From Isoetes taiwanensis (lineage: Eukaryota > Streptophyta > Lycopodiopsida > Isoetales > Isoetaceae), in the NCBI GenBank assembly GCA_021234155.1, contig JAJEKV010000019.1, forward strand, positions 248,001 through 312,000: 64,000 nucleotides of DNA. The letters run 5' to 3'. Made by a program: the position numbers and the translations under genes. The notes under the pieces were generated by a model, which was not told the origin of the DNA, searched no databases, and was given only the letters and a program-made list of their open reading frames with translations. Below, one piece after another: positions 12,188 to 24,236 of the stretch. Numbering within the stretch: the first letter of the stretch is position 1; every line of letters begins with the position of its first letter.

Positions 12188-14579
12188 ATATGCTAACTAG
12201 CAACTAGTGTAGAAAGGAAAAAATACAATAAGTATATGAGTAATCTACAAACTCCAATGGTTCAACAGTATGCTCATCCGATTACCCATCGGAGACTCCA
12301 AATAACTGCCATGGTCATAAATAAATCTCCAAGGTAGGTTCCGTTATAGGAATTTATGAAGTCCAACAGCTAAACATATGTCTATAAAATTTAGAGATAC
12401 AGTTAGAGTATTGCAGTGTCCATTAGCTAAAATCTAAAATCTTATTGTTTAAATTTGGTTTTTCCGTCGGTAAAACTTTTTGATTTATTTATAAGGTTGT
12501 TTTCCTAAGGTTTTTAATATTTTGGCCGCCGGTAAAAGTTTACGGCAATCCAAAAATCGGGAAACATTTTGTATGGTCTGGGATAGAAATGGGCAGAGAG
12601 GCGATGCATGCATGCATGCCACGATTCAAAGGCTACATAGGATTGAAGATCTTGGAATTGATTGCTTGGGCATGTAAACTGGTTCTTGATTTTTCAAATG
12701 GCATTTTTAATTAAGAATTCTTGGAAGAGGAGCTTACATGTTATCGAACAGAGCAACATGGGTGATGCATCTTTGTACTTGGCTAAATCTTATGTTGGAG
12801 ATGTCTGGTTGCATCTTTATGAATGATGCCATGGCAACTACCTCAACGCCTTCTACTAAAACATCTCAAGTCGTCATCCAAAACTCTATACTGCGGATCT
12901 GACCTCCGGTATATTCATGTGGTCTTTTCAGTTGTGTTCTTCCTTTCTTTCAGTTGAGGTTTACAGGTGCCTTTTGTTCAAAAGCTGAATGATTGAACTT
13001 TTGCGACACAATTCCAGCGTTATGACTATGCGCCAGCAACTTTACTTTTGGAATCCCTGAGCTCATTGGACTATCTGCATGAAGCCTTGCAGCTTCGTTA
13101 AAAGAAGGCAAGTAGTAATATGTCCTTTTTACCTAAAATTTTAGTCTGTAGTTTATGTCCTCAGTGTTGTATACTTGCTCACACAGTATGGAATCTATTG
13201 GCACCAAGTTTGTCTCAAAGGAAGTCATTCTGAGCCAGGTAGCTATATTTACTTGACTTGAATTTTGTTCTTTGTCTTTTCCTTGGCAAATTGTTGCTCA
13301 CAGATAATTTCAAATGCTTCTTTTGTCAGTATATTACCTTAAAGGATCAAGCAGATTTGGCATTATTGTTGGCGTTAATTCTACGTAACTGTCCCCATTT
13401 TAGGCCTATATCCTTTTTCTTTTTATTCTGCCACATCAAGTTCATATTTCAAATGGCCTTTCCTATATAGAAAGGGGCAAATCCTTATAGATTGGAAGAC
13501 CATAGGCTAACAAACTCTTGGTTTTCCCAAATGCATCAAATCTTTTTCAATTTTAAGCCCATGTTGGTTTGCCTAAGCTTTGGATTTTTTTTTTGTTGTA
13601 GATTTTGGTTGAGTTTTTTTTTTTTTTGAATCAGATCACTCTTCTTCACCGTTGGAAGATGAATAGAGATGAAACAACGCCTCGATCTTGCTCACAAAGT
13701 AGTGACAGCTTCGATATTGCACATAAAGTATTTTTAGTTTAATGTTTTACTTCTAATAATGATTAAATTGCACCTTGATGACAATAATGGCTTTCAAATA
13801 GGGCTTCCATCATTCAAACTCATGGTAAGCCAACGCTCAATTTTGTGGTTTTTGGCTGCACAATCTGTATGAAATGTTTTTCCATAACATGTTCATCCAT
13901 GAGACCATGTCTTGGGCTGGATTGTTTTCCGTGCATCCGTGTATATTTTGCCTCTTACATTTTTTTAACCTTTCTCATTACACATGAATAATGTATGGCC
14001 CATTGAGCAAAGTAGTCTTAAATGCTTGCCATTGAGTATGCATTACTATAAATTAAATGTGAAATGGGATGCATTACTTTGCAAGTACACATTATATTGT
14101 CACATCAATTTTTCTCCCATGTAAGACCACCGCCATTGGATTCTACTTCATGGTAATAGCATTTGAATAGGTTTAGAAGAGGATCATGTTGCCTAGGAAT
14201 TAGCAACCCCTTTGGAAATGATTTCACATTGCCATTCAAGTGCTTGCTTATAGAGAGAAGGAAGACTTTGTTTATGAACAAAGCACAAGAGACCTTATTG
14301 TTTTTGTGCATCACATATTGCACATACGATAGAAGCACACTTATTGAGAACTCTAAAATCTTTGTCCAACTTTGAAGCTTCTCATCATAATAAATAGTTT
14401 AAAGAGTAATCAAAACCACATTCATTACGCCATAGAATATCTAACAGTTAAAGCTGACGATTTATCAAAGCTCTCTAGAGACTCAATTCCTTCGAATTAA
14501 GTTTTGAGAAAGAATAGCTGAAGAGACAAATAACTGAACCCGAGGATGATGATGTATCTAAGTTGTACATACATACTCT
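12188..14579. other. Intergenic, nothing recognised
   Basis: AT-rich, with a short GCAT run at about 12.61 kb and T-runs at about 13.58-13.63 kb. Short frames on both strands carry no family signature. Confidence 0.4.
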
Positions 14580-14869
14580 CCCCTTTGGTTTGGGTGCATA
14601 TTCACACGGGGGGTGACTCCGGGCAACGAGAGCTGTTGGATAGGCATATTCACCCCTTATTCCTTAATCTATACCGTACGTAAAGTTCCTCGTTTGTGGG
14701 GTATGCAAGTACAAAATTTGCTATACTGTATAACAAGATTCGCAAAATACTGTAAGATTTCAAGTGGAATACTATATGGTGTTGATTTCGGACGCGCAAA
14801 ATACAATTATGAGGGCTCTCGCCTGCCCCACGCCACCCGGAGTGTGAATATGCACCCAAACCAAAGGGG
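14580..14869. mobile_element. MITE-like element with 28-bp perfect terminal inverted repeats
   Basis: The left terminus 14580-14607 (CCCCTTTGGTTTGGGTGC...) is the exact reverse complement of 14842-14869. Similarity continues imperfectly inward for about another 25 bp (CCGGG, then GCGAGAGC or CGAGAGC). The element is 290 bp with no coding capacity, which fits a miniature inverted-repeat transposable element. Flanks (...ACTCT and TTTAA...) show no convincing target duplication, so the superfamily is undetermined. Confidence 0.8.
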
Positions 14870-14884
14870 TTTAAGGGGATTTTA

Positions 14885-15030
14885 ATTTAAATGTGTTGGA
14901 CCCAATGGTTGTGTTAATTAATGTCAATGGTAGTTATATGTTGGTTGTTAATGTCAATGGTTGTTATGTGTTGGTTGTTATGTGTTGGGGATTTAATTTT
15001 TATATGTTGGATGTTAATGGTTTGTGTTGT
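14885..15030. repeat. Short GTTGTTAATGTCAATGG-type minisatellite
   Basis: Variants of TTGGTTGTTAATGTCAATGG and TATGTGTTGG alternate several times directly downstream of the MITE. Imperfect slippage-type array. Confidence 0.55.
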
Positions 15031-15810
15031 CAAAAACTTTTTGGCCCCTTGAGGGCCTTAGGGACGCCACCCCTCCCTGGTGTGAGAAAAAAAAATTTAG
15101 AATTCGGACCGTGAAAAACTAGAATTCATTTGAGGCTTTCATCACATTGTAGCTTTTGAATTTGATCACAATAAAACAAATAGAACATAAGTAAAAGTTA
15201 CCATAAAGATAGAGCAGATTGATCCCATTATTCCAAAGTCATAAAGTTTGCAACACAAAGAAAACCCCCATTATTTATGCTACATATTGTTACTTCGCTA
15301 CAACTATTTCTCTTTCACAATGACACCATTGTTTATCAATCCATATGATTTTGGATGCTCCATCTCTAGCTTAAAGGTAATGCATGATTCACCTTATGGT
15401 TCGATTAAAGTTCCAAACCTACAATATAAATGCATTCTTGTGGCCAATTGTTTGATCGATTTATGTGACATGGAAAGGGGCGTGGAATAATACCGTTTCG
15501 TGCATAAGAATCCATTTGTTGATTGAAGCTAAAAGGCCGCTGCTGCTATGAACAATCCGCAGCCGAGGAATATCCAAGAGTTGGAAGGAAACAGAGGGCC
15601 TAAACTTGAATCTGCGGCAAATATTAGGAAGGAAACAAAAGGGGATTTTGCAAAAGCACTACATTGTAGAATCGGGGAAACCAATACCTTGTAAAAGAAA
15701 ACATTATGCTAACTGAAGAAACATTAAAAACAAATACCTTTGTAAGTGTGAGCAAAAATCCATCTCGTGGTAGTAAAATCCACTCCGCAATAAGAATCAA
15801 AGGGCAAGTA
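15031..15810. other. Intergenic, nothing recognised
   Basis: No gene-like frame or terminal repeat was seen. Confidence 0.35.
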
Positions 15811-15972
15811 CACATGCATATGCACACATGCACACACATGCACACATGCACATGCACTTGCATTTGCACTTGCACATGCACAATACACATGCACATGCAT
15901 ATACATGCACATGAACATGCACATGCACACACATGCACATGCATGTGCACATGCACATGCATACACATGCGC
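15811..15972. repeat. ACATGC/ACATGCAC minisatellite
   Basis: About 160 bp of ACATGC and ACAC units in near-strict purine/pyrimidine alternation. All six frames are open, giving spurious His/Met/Thr or Cys/Val/His proteins. The alternation is the base pattern that favours left-handed Z-DNA. Confidence 0.85.
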
Positions 15973-17359
15973 AGTGTTCATGCACAAACACATGCAGAGA
16001 AAGACAACAACCCCGGATTGTTCCAACCAACTAAAATCAACGGCCCATAAAGGGTGCACTATAGAAATACTATTTAGTACACCTCAACGAATGCAACAAC
16101 GAAATCATAGAAAACCATGTGAAAAGCGTATAAAAATCTAAAACTAACCCCCCTGTTATTGTGCTACATATATCGAGCTAGATACCTTGATTAAATATAC
16201 TGACAGATCAAGGAGCTTATGCAATTTGCAAGGATGGGAATCACGCAGAGTTATTCATGTTATCCGATACTTCAGCCCTTTGTGAGGCCAAGAATGCTTA
16301 AACGACAAGACATATTAGTAGTAGTCAATGATAGTTAAGACAAAGAATAACATATATCATAGTTATAAAACAACCAACTAAAGAAATGAACCTCAAAAGC
16401 ACACATATGCACAATTAACTTGGGAGTTCAATATTGTTTAGCAAATACAACTCCTCCATTCTAACACGCGTAGAGGACTACATATTTCTCTTTTTGCTAC
16501 CTATAGATTTTGATGTTGCTTGCCTTCTCTCTCATTTTTTTCTCTTTGTTACCTATGATTTTGACGATTTTCATTATACCATGGGTAAATATTCTTATTT
16601 CTCTAGAGATGTACCTTCATATCTACACAAACCTTTCAAGATCATTCCATCATTCTAAAAATGAAACAATTTGCAACATTCGAAAGCACTTATCATCAAC
16701 ATACATACATAAGTCTACCACTCAAAAAGAAAAAAAACCCCACCCCTTAAAATACATCCTTCAAATTCAAGCCACCTTTTCACATTTCCAACAGAAAGTC
16801 AATTGATTGGACTTTAACTATTAGATTACAAGTCCATAAAAATTGCTACGAGCAAAAAAGCAGTTTTGAAGCTTCCCAACTACTTTGCATAGATTAACTT
16901 AAACACATGCTCTCCACGGGTCTTACGCAAGCTCGAACAACCCTAGCATCAATACAAACAACATCAATTACTTCATCGCCCCTCCCAATACAAACACAAT
17001 CATACTTGTGCCCGGAAACAAACACACAAGTATTTATGCCCGGCAATGCCGGGCACCGTTACTAGTGGGATATTATTTAGGTGCAGACCCAATCAATATA
17101 TTCCAAGCTTCTTTGATTGCAAACCAATGGTCCAAATTCACATTGCTCTCATAAAGATAACCTTTTTAAGTCCATATTTTCTACTGTGAACTGTACTCTT
17201 TACAAACCATAATGGCATGAATTTAAAAAAAAAAGGGAGTAAAATAACTTCCACTGACGTTGACATTAGCATAATTTAAAAGTGAAGCTCATTTTTAGGG
17301 TTTGATTATATCTTCTTCTCCAAGCGCCTTTATTTCCCCTCCTCTTTTCTTCTTACCTC
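15973..17359. other. Intergenic; CCGGC palindrome at 17037-17055
   Basis: No gene seen. At 17037-17055 a 9-bp arm TGCCCGGCA pairs perfectly with TGCCGGGCA around a single A, in the GTGCCCGG context typical of some transposon ends. No partner end was found. Confidence 0.4.
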
Positions 17360-18300
17360 ATGGACTTCACTAAGCGCAAGCAATGGTACATGGACGACGA
17401 ACATTGGGACTCTCAGATTTCTTTCGAGCTTCTACATCCCTTTTTACTGCAGGAGGTTGATCTCGTCGACAACATGCAGGCTCATCGAGACTATGCTACA
17501 TTTCTTGAGTTTTACATTCAGGACATGGTTCCCCAATGCATCTAACTGCCACGGAATCCGTCTCAGTCGTACCTTAGCCGAGCAACCTTGCTCCAGATGT
17601 TGGGTGGCGATAGCCACGCCTCCAATGTCCTTCGGGGCATCGTTCATTGGGCTAAGCAGCTCCCTACCTTACAATATAATGGCCAGACCTATTTTGAAGT
17701 GGTGTAGCCTTGGCCATCCTACGTGGAGGACCTAAGGCATACCCACGGAGTAAGGGAAGATGCAAGCCTTTTGCCTTCAGAGGATGATGAGCATGTAAGC
17801 CAGGATGACTTCGTACAATGGAAGTAGTTAGCACAGGAAATGCTAGCACATCGAAGTCAAGGGTCTAAACTTATCGGGTTGGATGCCTTGTCTATAGTTC
17901 ACTATGGGCAGGAGTATCTTCTGCTTGGCGATATAATGTGGACCTATCACGTTATCGCTATCTGAGCTAGTAGAGTACTACATGGATGATTTCATCGATT
18001 TCACCCCATCGACCTCCCCACATATACAAAGACCTTTCGGTTTCAGTCGAGAGAACATTGAGCCTGTAGATACACTCCCCGAGCTTGCGACATTTGATTT
18101 GCAAGATACATCGTTCCAACCTCTCGAGGCAAAATTTACAGACTATGGGACCCCATGTTCCCAACATTAATGACGTTGATATCTCGATGGAGATGGATGA
18201 GGAGGGGAAGATCTTTTGGAGAACAAGGACCACATTTGGAGGAGAAGCAGGGAAGCTAAGGAATAGGAAGTGGCAAATCGATCTTGATAAGTAGCCACCT
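17360..18300 (+). pseudogene. Unidentified coding remnant upstream of the LINE nest
   Basis: The plus-strand frame 17360-17545 (MDFTKRKQWYMDDEHWDSQ...) reads as true protein. After a frame change about 17.56-17.70 kb gives YLSRATLLQMLGGDSHASNV, then GIVHWAKQLPTLQYNGQTYF. A segment at 17982-18170 contains DDFIDFTPSTSPHIQRPFGF and ENIEPVDTLPELATFDLQD. The pieces are colinear, as expected of one gene decayed by indels or split by short introns. No family was recognised. The LINE/CACTA/gypsy nest was inserted about 150 bp downstream of it. Confidence 0.35.
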
Positions 18301-18453
18301 CCACTAGTGAAGCGGCAAAGGCCTTGGGTAACCACCTCATACTTTTCTTCCTTTCCACTTTTAAGCAAGGACAAGTCCTATTCAAATCAATCCAACGATT
18401 AGGAATATCGAGAATTCAAAAAGGTAAATCTCAAAACTTCGGACTAAGAAAAC

Positions 18454-18469
18454 AAAACCTTGTGTTCAT
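18454..18469. repeat. LINE target-site duplication, left copy
   Basis: AAAACCTTGTGTTCAT here recurs at 31366-31381 immediately after the LINE poly(A). The unambiguous part is the 12-bp CCTTGTGTTCAT. The A residues may belong to the tail. Confidence 0.85.
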
Positions 18470-19167
18470 CCACGGGATGGTAGCCGGCCAGATTATTAAC
18501 CGTTTTGCCGATGACACTTTCCTCTTCTTGGTGGCGAAGAGGAATTTGCGGAATGTAAAGGGTTTCTTGGATACTTTCTCCTTGGCCTCGAGCATTCTTC
18601 TAAATTGGGGTAAGTGCTCGCATTATGGGCCCGGTGACTCGCCTCCCCCTTGTTTGGCTCTATTCCCTTGGAAGGTGCTTCCGTGTAATCGCGTGTACTA
18701 AAATTTGTTGGGTATTCCCTTTGGAGGGGATGTTTCTATGGGGAGGGTGTGGGATGAGATTTTGCGGGGGTGCGTAAAACACCTCAATTGGTGGAAGGGT
18801 AGCAAGTTGTCCATGGCGGGTAGGATCACTATTGCCAAGTCAAGACTTTGTAGCACTCATAGGTATACGACATCTGCGATGTTAGCTCGAGGGTAAGATA
18901 CGGCTTTGGATAAGATTGTTCAAATTTTGTGTGGCTGGGGGGATGATGAAGGGGCGGTTGTTAAAGTGGCTTGGTGGAAGTGTCTCGCCAGGGAGGATGG
19001 GGGCTTGGCCATTCTAGATTTGGCACCGCATAGTAAGGTGTCGGCTCCAAGTTTGTTTGGAGCATTATGCGAGATGGAGCATCTTCTCCCGGTGCGTTTT
19101 GTTGTTGATCTCTTCGCCATTGTGTGGCGTTTGGGAAGCCGAATGCGTGCATGTGGAGTTGCCCCCG
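18470..19167 (+). mobile_element. 5'-truncated LINE (L1-type), reverse-transcriptase part before the CACTA insertion
   Basis: The element begins directly after the target duplication, inside the reverse transcriptase. A FADDTFLFL catalytic box lies at about 18.50-18.53 kb. Downstream come YLGIPFG-like and WWKGSKLSMAGRITIAKS segments and then WWKCLAREDGGLAILDL, the order expected in plant L1 reverse transcriptases (fingers/palm end, thumb and connection). Reading it needs frame changes near 18.70 and 18.90 kb. The 5' end of ORF2, including the endonuclease, and all of ORF1 are missing, as is usual for incomplete target-primed reverse transcription. The body is split at 19167 by the CACTA element and resumes at 30217; without it the LINE is about 1.85 kb. 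Confidence 0.88.
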
Positions 19168-19175
19168 CACTACAA

Positions 19176-19470
19176 CGTAAAACTTGTTTTCGCGTCGGAA
19201 AAATCGCCGAAACCATTCTGAGAATAGGCAATTGCCTGGACTCATATGCTCGACGATATTTCGGCGTATATTTTCGGCGAAAAATCGTCGATTTTGCATC
19301 GAATTTTTTCGTCGGGATGTTCGACGCAAAATCGTCGCTTTTTTTAAGTAAGACTTTTTCGTCGATTTTTTTCGTCGATTTTGCGTCAAAATTTTCGTCC
19401 GATTTTTTTTCGTCATAGCATCGCGTCGAGTTACGTCGATTTTTTCATCAAAATTTCGTCGGGGTTTGTC
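19176..19470. repeat. Left subterminal repeat array of the CACTA element
   Basis: Many copies of TTTTTCGTCGATTTT-like words, with a few in inverse orientation near the terminus (GGAAAAATCGCCGAAA). The matching array at the other end uses CGTCAG in place of CGTCGA. Confidence 0.75.
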
Positions 19471-20156
19471 ACAATATCGTCATATGCTTCATTAGCGTTT
19501 TAGCACATTTTCATCAACATTCTCATTTTTTTCATAACTTTGGCATTACGCAAGGCTATTTGCATTTTATCTGGATGATTTCTTTATAATGACATTTAGC
19601 TTTAACATCGTATACATTCATAAAGAGATAAAGCGTGTATATCAAAAGAAAAATTTCTGTATTCGAATATAATCATAGTTACATGTCAAGAATTGACAAT
19701 CTTTAAGATCATGTGCAATGGACTCCAACAAACTGCATCATGATGAAAGAAAAGGAAATCCAAAGTCTTCAAAGAACACTTCAACTGCAGTCTTCAAGTA
19801 ATAGCTTTTTTAGTCCTCTCCACTAGTGTCCTAAACCATTGCAAAAGGCACATCACAATGTTATTGATGCATAAAGAAAAATATACATTACAATTTTATC
19901 CCTGGACTTGAGCCTCAACAGTCTATCTATATAATCTTGAACCTCAATAATCTTCAACGATGGAATAATTTCCCACTTGCAATGGAAGTTCAACCTAGTC
20001 TTTATTTTAGCCCTCTAGCTAGGAATGATATCATCAAGCTAGAAATGATATCATCATGAACTAATGACCATGAGAAGAAACATGTAATATTAAAGCTTTC
20101 TATGATCATAAAGATAAAGTTTGGCTAACAACACAAAATGCATACTATCATGCACT

Positions 20157-20161
20157 TGCCA
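20157..20161. repeat. Gypsy target-site duplication, left (TGCCA)
   Basis: TGCCA directly abuts the left LTR and is repeated at 25877-25881 directly after the right LTR, a 5-bp duplication as made by Ty3/gypsy integrases. Confidence 0.85.
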
Positions 20162-20704
20162 TTTTACGGATAAGGGCTAAAAGGCAATTGATTGAAAGAT
20201 ATAGTTGACAAACACGAGCACTAAAAGTGGATTGTGTATTCAATAAGAGAAATATTGAGTACAACAGGAGTTAAGTAATAGTCCAACCGCCCGACCACGG
20301 AACTAGCACTTCAAACAATGAAGTTAATCGCCAGGAGCCTCCAAGACTCCGCCGCTAGTCCCTCCCCTGAACTATGATGCAATCTGAGCAAAGCCAATCT
20401 TCTAGGAGACAACCAATGATGCCCCATTATTTCCATAACATGTTCTTATAAACCATCAAGGATCTATTCTTGTCCTCTCATCTATTATTAGCTCTGGCTC
20501 CTGTAATACACCAGACTAAGATTAGCATCATCTATTCTTTAAACTCCTCCAATCATAGATAGCCAATAATAGATTAGCTAATTCTATTTCTATGGTGCAC
20601 TATGATTGGCATGACAATTAGAATAGCTAATTCTAATGCCATGGTTGTATAAAAGTACGGACTTTCTCATAACATTCTAACTTTTAGAATGTATTAAGTA
20701 ATGA
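20162..20704 (-). repeat. 3' LTR of the gypsy element
   Basis: Matches 25336-25876 almost base for base (visible differences GATT/GAGT and GTACGG/GTCTGG). The inner edge diverges over its last 8 bases. No convincing polypurine tract abuts it; the nearest G-run in element sense (20751-20756) is about 50 bp away. Confidence 0.93.
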
Positions 20705-20949
20705 CCGTCGGGGTAAAGAATCAAGCGCCCTCGGTTGGCAAAGTAGATGACCCCCCTAGAAATAATATAGGCTGTTACATTCACTGCCACGGATAGACTT
20801 CCCGTAAGCTTCCAGAGGTAAGTAATGCTCAAAATAATCCTCGATTTCCATTACGCCTCGATGTGGGCACGCCCTTATACTTTACCAAATATCTGCGTTT
20901 AAGACCATGCGACCCTTATGCCTCATAATCATTTCAGGTTGGTATCTTT

Positions 20950-22015
20950 GGATTGTCATCCACTAACACCGGTTTCGATGCTTGCGGCACTAATTGTGGG
21001 TTAACTCCTTTAAATGGCACGAGATATTCCACATTAAAAGAATTATGCATCTTCCAAGTATCGGGCAATTCCAACTGTAAACATTATCATTTATCTTTTC
21101 AATGATTACAAAGGCCCATAAAACCCGGTAAGAAGCTTGTGCTTTTACGTTCGGAAGGAGCACGTCTTTCCTTAATGATTCTAATGAATACCCAGTCATC
21201 CACTTGATATAGAACACACTGCGTTTTGTTCGCTTGACGAGTGTACTGTCATCATGCAATAGTGAGTGAGTGCCGCCTCGGTAGATTCTAAAACAAACAT
21301 CCATATCTTTAGCAACCCGACCGCCTCCATCACACCTTACGCTACTTTAATAACAGGATTTGGAGGTAAACGTCCCTGTATAACATAAAAAGGTGATACA
21401 CCTGTGGCTGAGTGTGTGGCCATATTATAAGCAAACTGAACCACTGGCAGATACCGCTCCCAATCAGAAACCTGCTCATGTACAAAACTGCGTAACATGC
21501 TTAGAAGAGTTCTATGAGTAACTTCTGTCTGCCCATCCGTCTGAGGATGGAAAGCTGTAGAGAAATGCATCCTTGTACCTAAATTTGTAAACAATGCTCT
21601 CCAAAACTTGCTGCAAAACTTTGAATCTTTGTCAGAAATTATTACCTCTGGCAATCCATGATTCTTAAATACTTCTTTCAAAAATAATCGTGCAGCATCA
21701 TGAGCTTTTAATGTCTTTTTGCAAGGAATAAAGATTGCATACTTACTGAGACGGTCCACAATGGTCCAAACCTGATCATTACCTTGTCTGCTCCGTGGAA
21801 CACTAACAAAGTCCATCTTGATATCTTTGAAAAGGTTTTTAGGAATACTTAGTGCCATCAATAATCCACGGTACCTTGGCATGAGAATCTTTAGTTTTCG
21901 ACACACAAGACATCTTTCCACAAATGCAACAACATCTTTTTCGATAGTTTTCCAATAGAAATACTTTGAAACCAAATCATGAGTATTAAAAATACCCCTA
22001 TGACCCGCTATTGGT
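20950..22015 (-). pseudogene. Gypsy integrase (HHCC zinc finger, DD35E core, GPY/F-like tail)
   Basis: Catalyses insertion of the cDNA. The frame open from about 22010 carries the zinc-binding motif (AGHRGIFNTH then CLVC) and the catalytic core. The first Asp is in IKMDFV, the second in ISDKD and the Glu in DGQTE, with 35 residues between the last two, so the triad is intact. The main frame stops at 21337. The C-terminal segment (SLLHDDSTLVKRTKRSVFYIKW-like, then a KLELPDTWKMHNSFNVEYL-type stretch) continues in other frames to about 20950 and matches the GPY/F module of Ty3/gypsy integrases. It is separated from the reverse-transcriptase frame by a frameshift at about 22.02 kb. Confidence 0.9.
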
Positions 22016-22018
22016 ACC

Positions 22019-24066
22019 TCATGGCATTCTCAGAGAACCATTTCCCTGAATTGTGGAGTAACACAAAGACAATCTTTGAAAACAAATATCCTTTGCGTAA
22101 ATAAAATTATCAATAACACGCGTTCGGCTTTCATGCAAATCAATCCAAACACTACCAAATTCATCATCTTGCTCATACATACCCTTCATTGCCTCAAATG
22201 TGCTTTCCCGCCAAAGGGAAAAATTATTCACCTGAATAATGTCATCTGAATGACGCACGCGACTAAGAGCATCAGCAACTTTATTCTGTGGACCTGGCTT
22301 ATAATGAATAGCATTAGTATCAATGCCAAAACGTTGTAACAACTCTGCCCATTTAACCTGGCGGGGGCTTGCAGAAGCTTGTGTCAACAAAAACTGAATA
22401 CTTTGCTGGTCCGTTTTAATGTGAAAAGCACTACCCATAAGATAATGTTTCCAAATTTTTAAAGCATGCACAATAGCCAATAGTTCTTTTTCATAGACCG
22501 TATACTTTAATTCCGCAGAATTAAGCTTACGACTCTCAAAAGCAATAGGATGCCCATCTTGTTCTAATACTGCCCCTATAGAAGAACCACTTGCATCAGT
22601 ACAGCAAACAAAGTATTGCTTAGAAAAATCTGGCAATTGTAAAACAGGTGTGGTAATAAGGCGTTGCTTCAAAGACTGAAAAGCCTGTGCTTGAGAGCGG
22701 TCCCAATGAAAGGGTGTGTCATGCTTTAACAAATTTGTTAAGGGCAAAGCCAACTGAGCAAAATTACGGACAAACCGTCGATAATAGCTACAAAGTCCCA
22801 AAAAGGAACGTACCTCAGTAACATTTTGTGGAACTGGCCAATTTTGCACCACTTGCACTTTTGCAGGATCAACCTGAATACCTTTTGCAGAAACTACATG
22901 CCCCAAATACTCAATTTGAGTTTGGAAGAAAAAACTTTTCTTACGGTGTATTTGAAATTTTTGATCACGCAACGTATTCAACACCTGACGCAAATGATCC
23001 ATGTGCTCGGTCTCATTGCTACTGTAAACCAAAATATCATCCAAAAAGACTACAACAAACTTGCCCAAAAAGGGTCTCAAAACTCTACTCATCATGCGAC
23101 AAAAAGTTGCAGGGGCATTAGTTAGTCCGAAAGGCATAACTAAAAATTCATAATGACCATAAGGGGTGCGAAAAGCTGTTTTATGAATGTCTGGTTCATG
23201 CACACGAACCTGATGATAGCCAGATTTTAAATCTATCTTACTGAAGATGGTGGCGCCCTTCAACTGATCCAGCAAGTCATCCACTCGAGGAATCGGATAC
23301 TTATTCTTGATTGTGAACTTATTGAGGGCCCTGTAATCAATACACATACGGAAAGAACCATCTTTTTTGTTAACCAAAAGAACTGGTGCTCCAAATGGTG
23401 AGCTACTTTCTCGGATCAAACCACGATCCAACAAATCTTGAACTTGCTTTTGAACTTCATCAAGCATAACTGGTGACATTCTGTAAGGATGTTTCACTAT
23501 TGGTTCAGTGCCTAGAACTAAGTCAATGCGATGATTTTCCGGTCGATCAGGTGGCATCTCCATAACATCATCGTTAAACAATGCTTCATACTTATTAAGA
23601 AATTGCAAACGAGCACGGTCCAAATCATTAGTAACAGTGGTAGCTTGCTCAGGAGGAACAATATATACAAGATAAACTACTATAGGCTCATGTCGCACAC
23701 ATCTTTTAAAAGCAGCATGACTAATCATGATAGCAGGATTGGAAGATTTTATACCTTTGAAGGTTACTCCATCAACAGTGACTTCGAGAGTCTTGTAATT
23801 GACTACATGATCAATTTGTCTCCACCATGGAATTCCAAGTACAATGTCCACTTTCCTCAAATTTGGAACCACCATAAAATCACGAGTCGTGACATAATCA
23901 CCAAGTGCAAATTTTTGCTGTGGTACTTTTGTTGAACAAGAACCAAACATGTTAGTACAAATGCCTGCCACTGTACGATTAGGAAAACGAACAGTAGGCA
24001 ATCCCAAACGTTGAACAAGTTATGAGGAAATGAGATCATGCGAGGCGCCATTGTCCAATTGCACAA
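22019..24066 (-). pseudogene. Gypsy protease, reverse transcriptase and RNase H
   Basis: An aspartic protease motif reads LDNGASHDL at about 24.03-24.06 kb, where the common residue after Asp is Ser or Thr. Four codons later a TAA interrupts the frame. The long frame 24007-22019 (662 codons) then carries the protease end (IVLGIPWW), a reverse transcriptase at about residues 190-375 with [11 protein letters not shown] and the FLDD catalytic box at residues 321-324, and RNase H at about 465-585 with its carboxylates (TDAS, EKE, KTD, ADALS). All key reverse-transcriptase and RNase H residues are present. It stops where the integrase zinc finger should begin, a single frame break. Confidence 0.93.
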
Positions 24067-24236
24067 TCACATGAGTGTGACCAATATGTCCATCAAACAA
24101 CAAAGATCATGAGAATGCGTCCCCGGAATCTCGGGATGTGCTTCGGCATTGACCTTTTCCTTATCACCACCTCGCTTATCATCCGTCCACCATGGTCACT
24201 ACCACGGCTAGATCTTCCCGCTTACCAACACGGCAA

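Noticed and set aside
15624-16059. Cys/Met/His-rich frames near 15.8 kb
   Set aside because: Produced by the ACATGC minisatellite in all frames.
22826-23935. Plus-strand frames across the gypsy pol
   Set aside because: Antisense shadows of the reverse-transcriptase frame.
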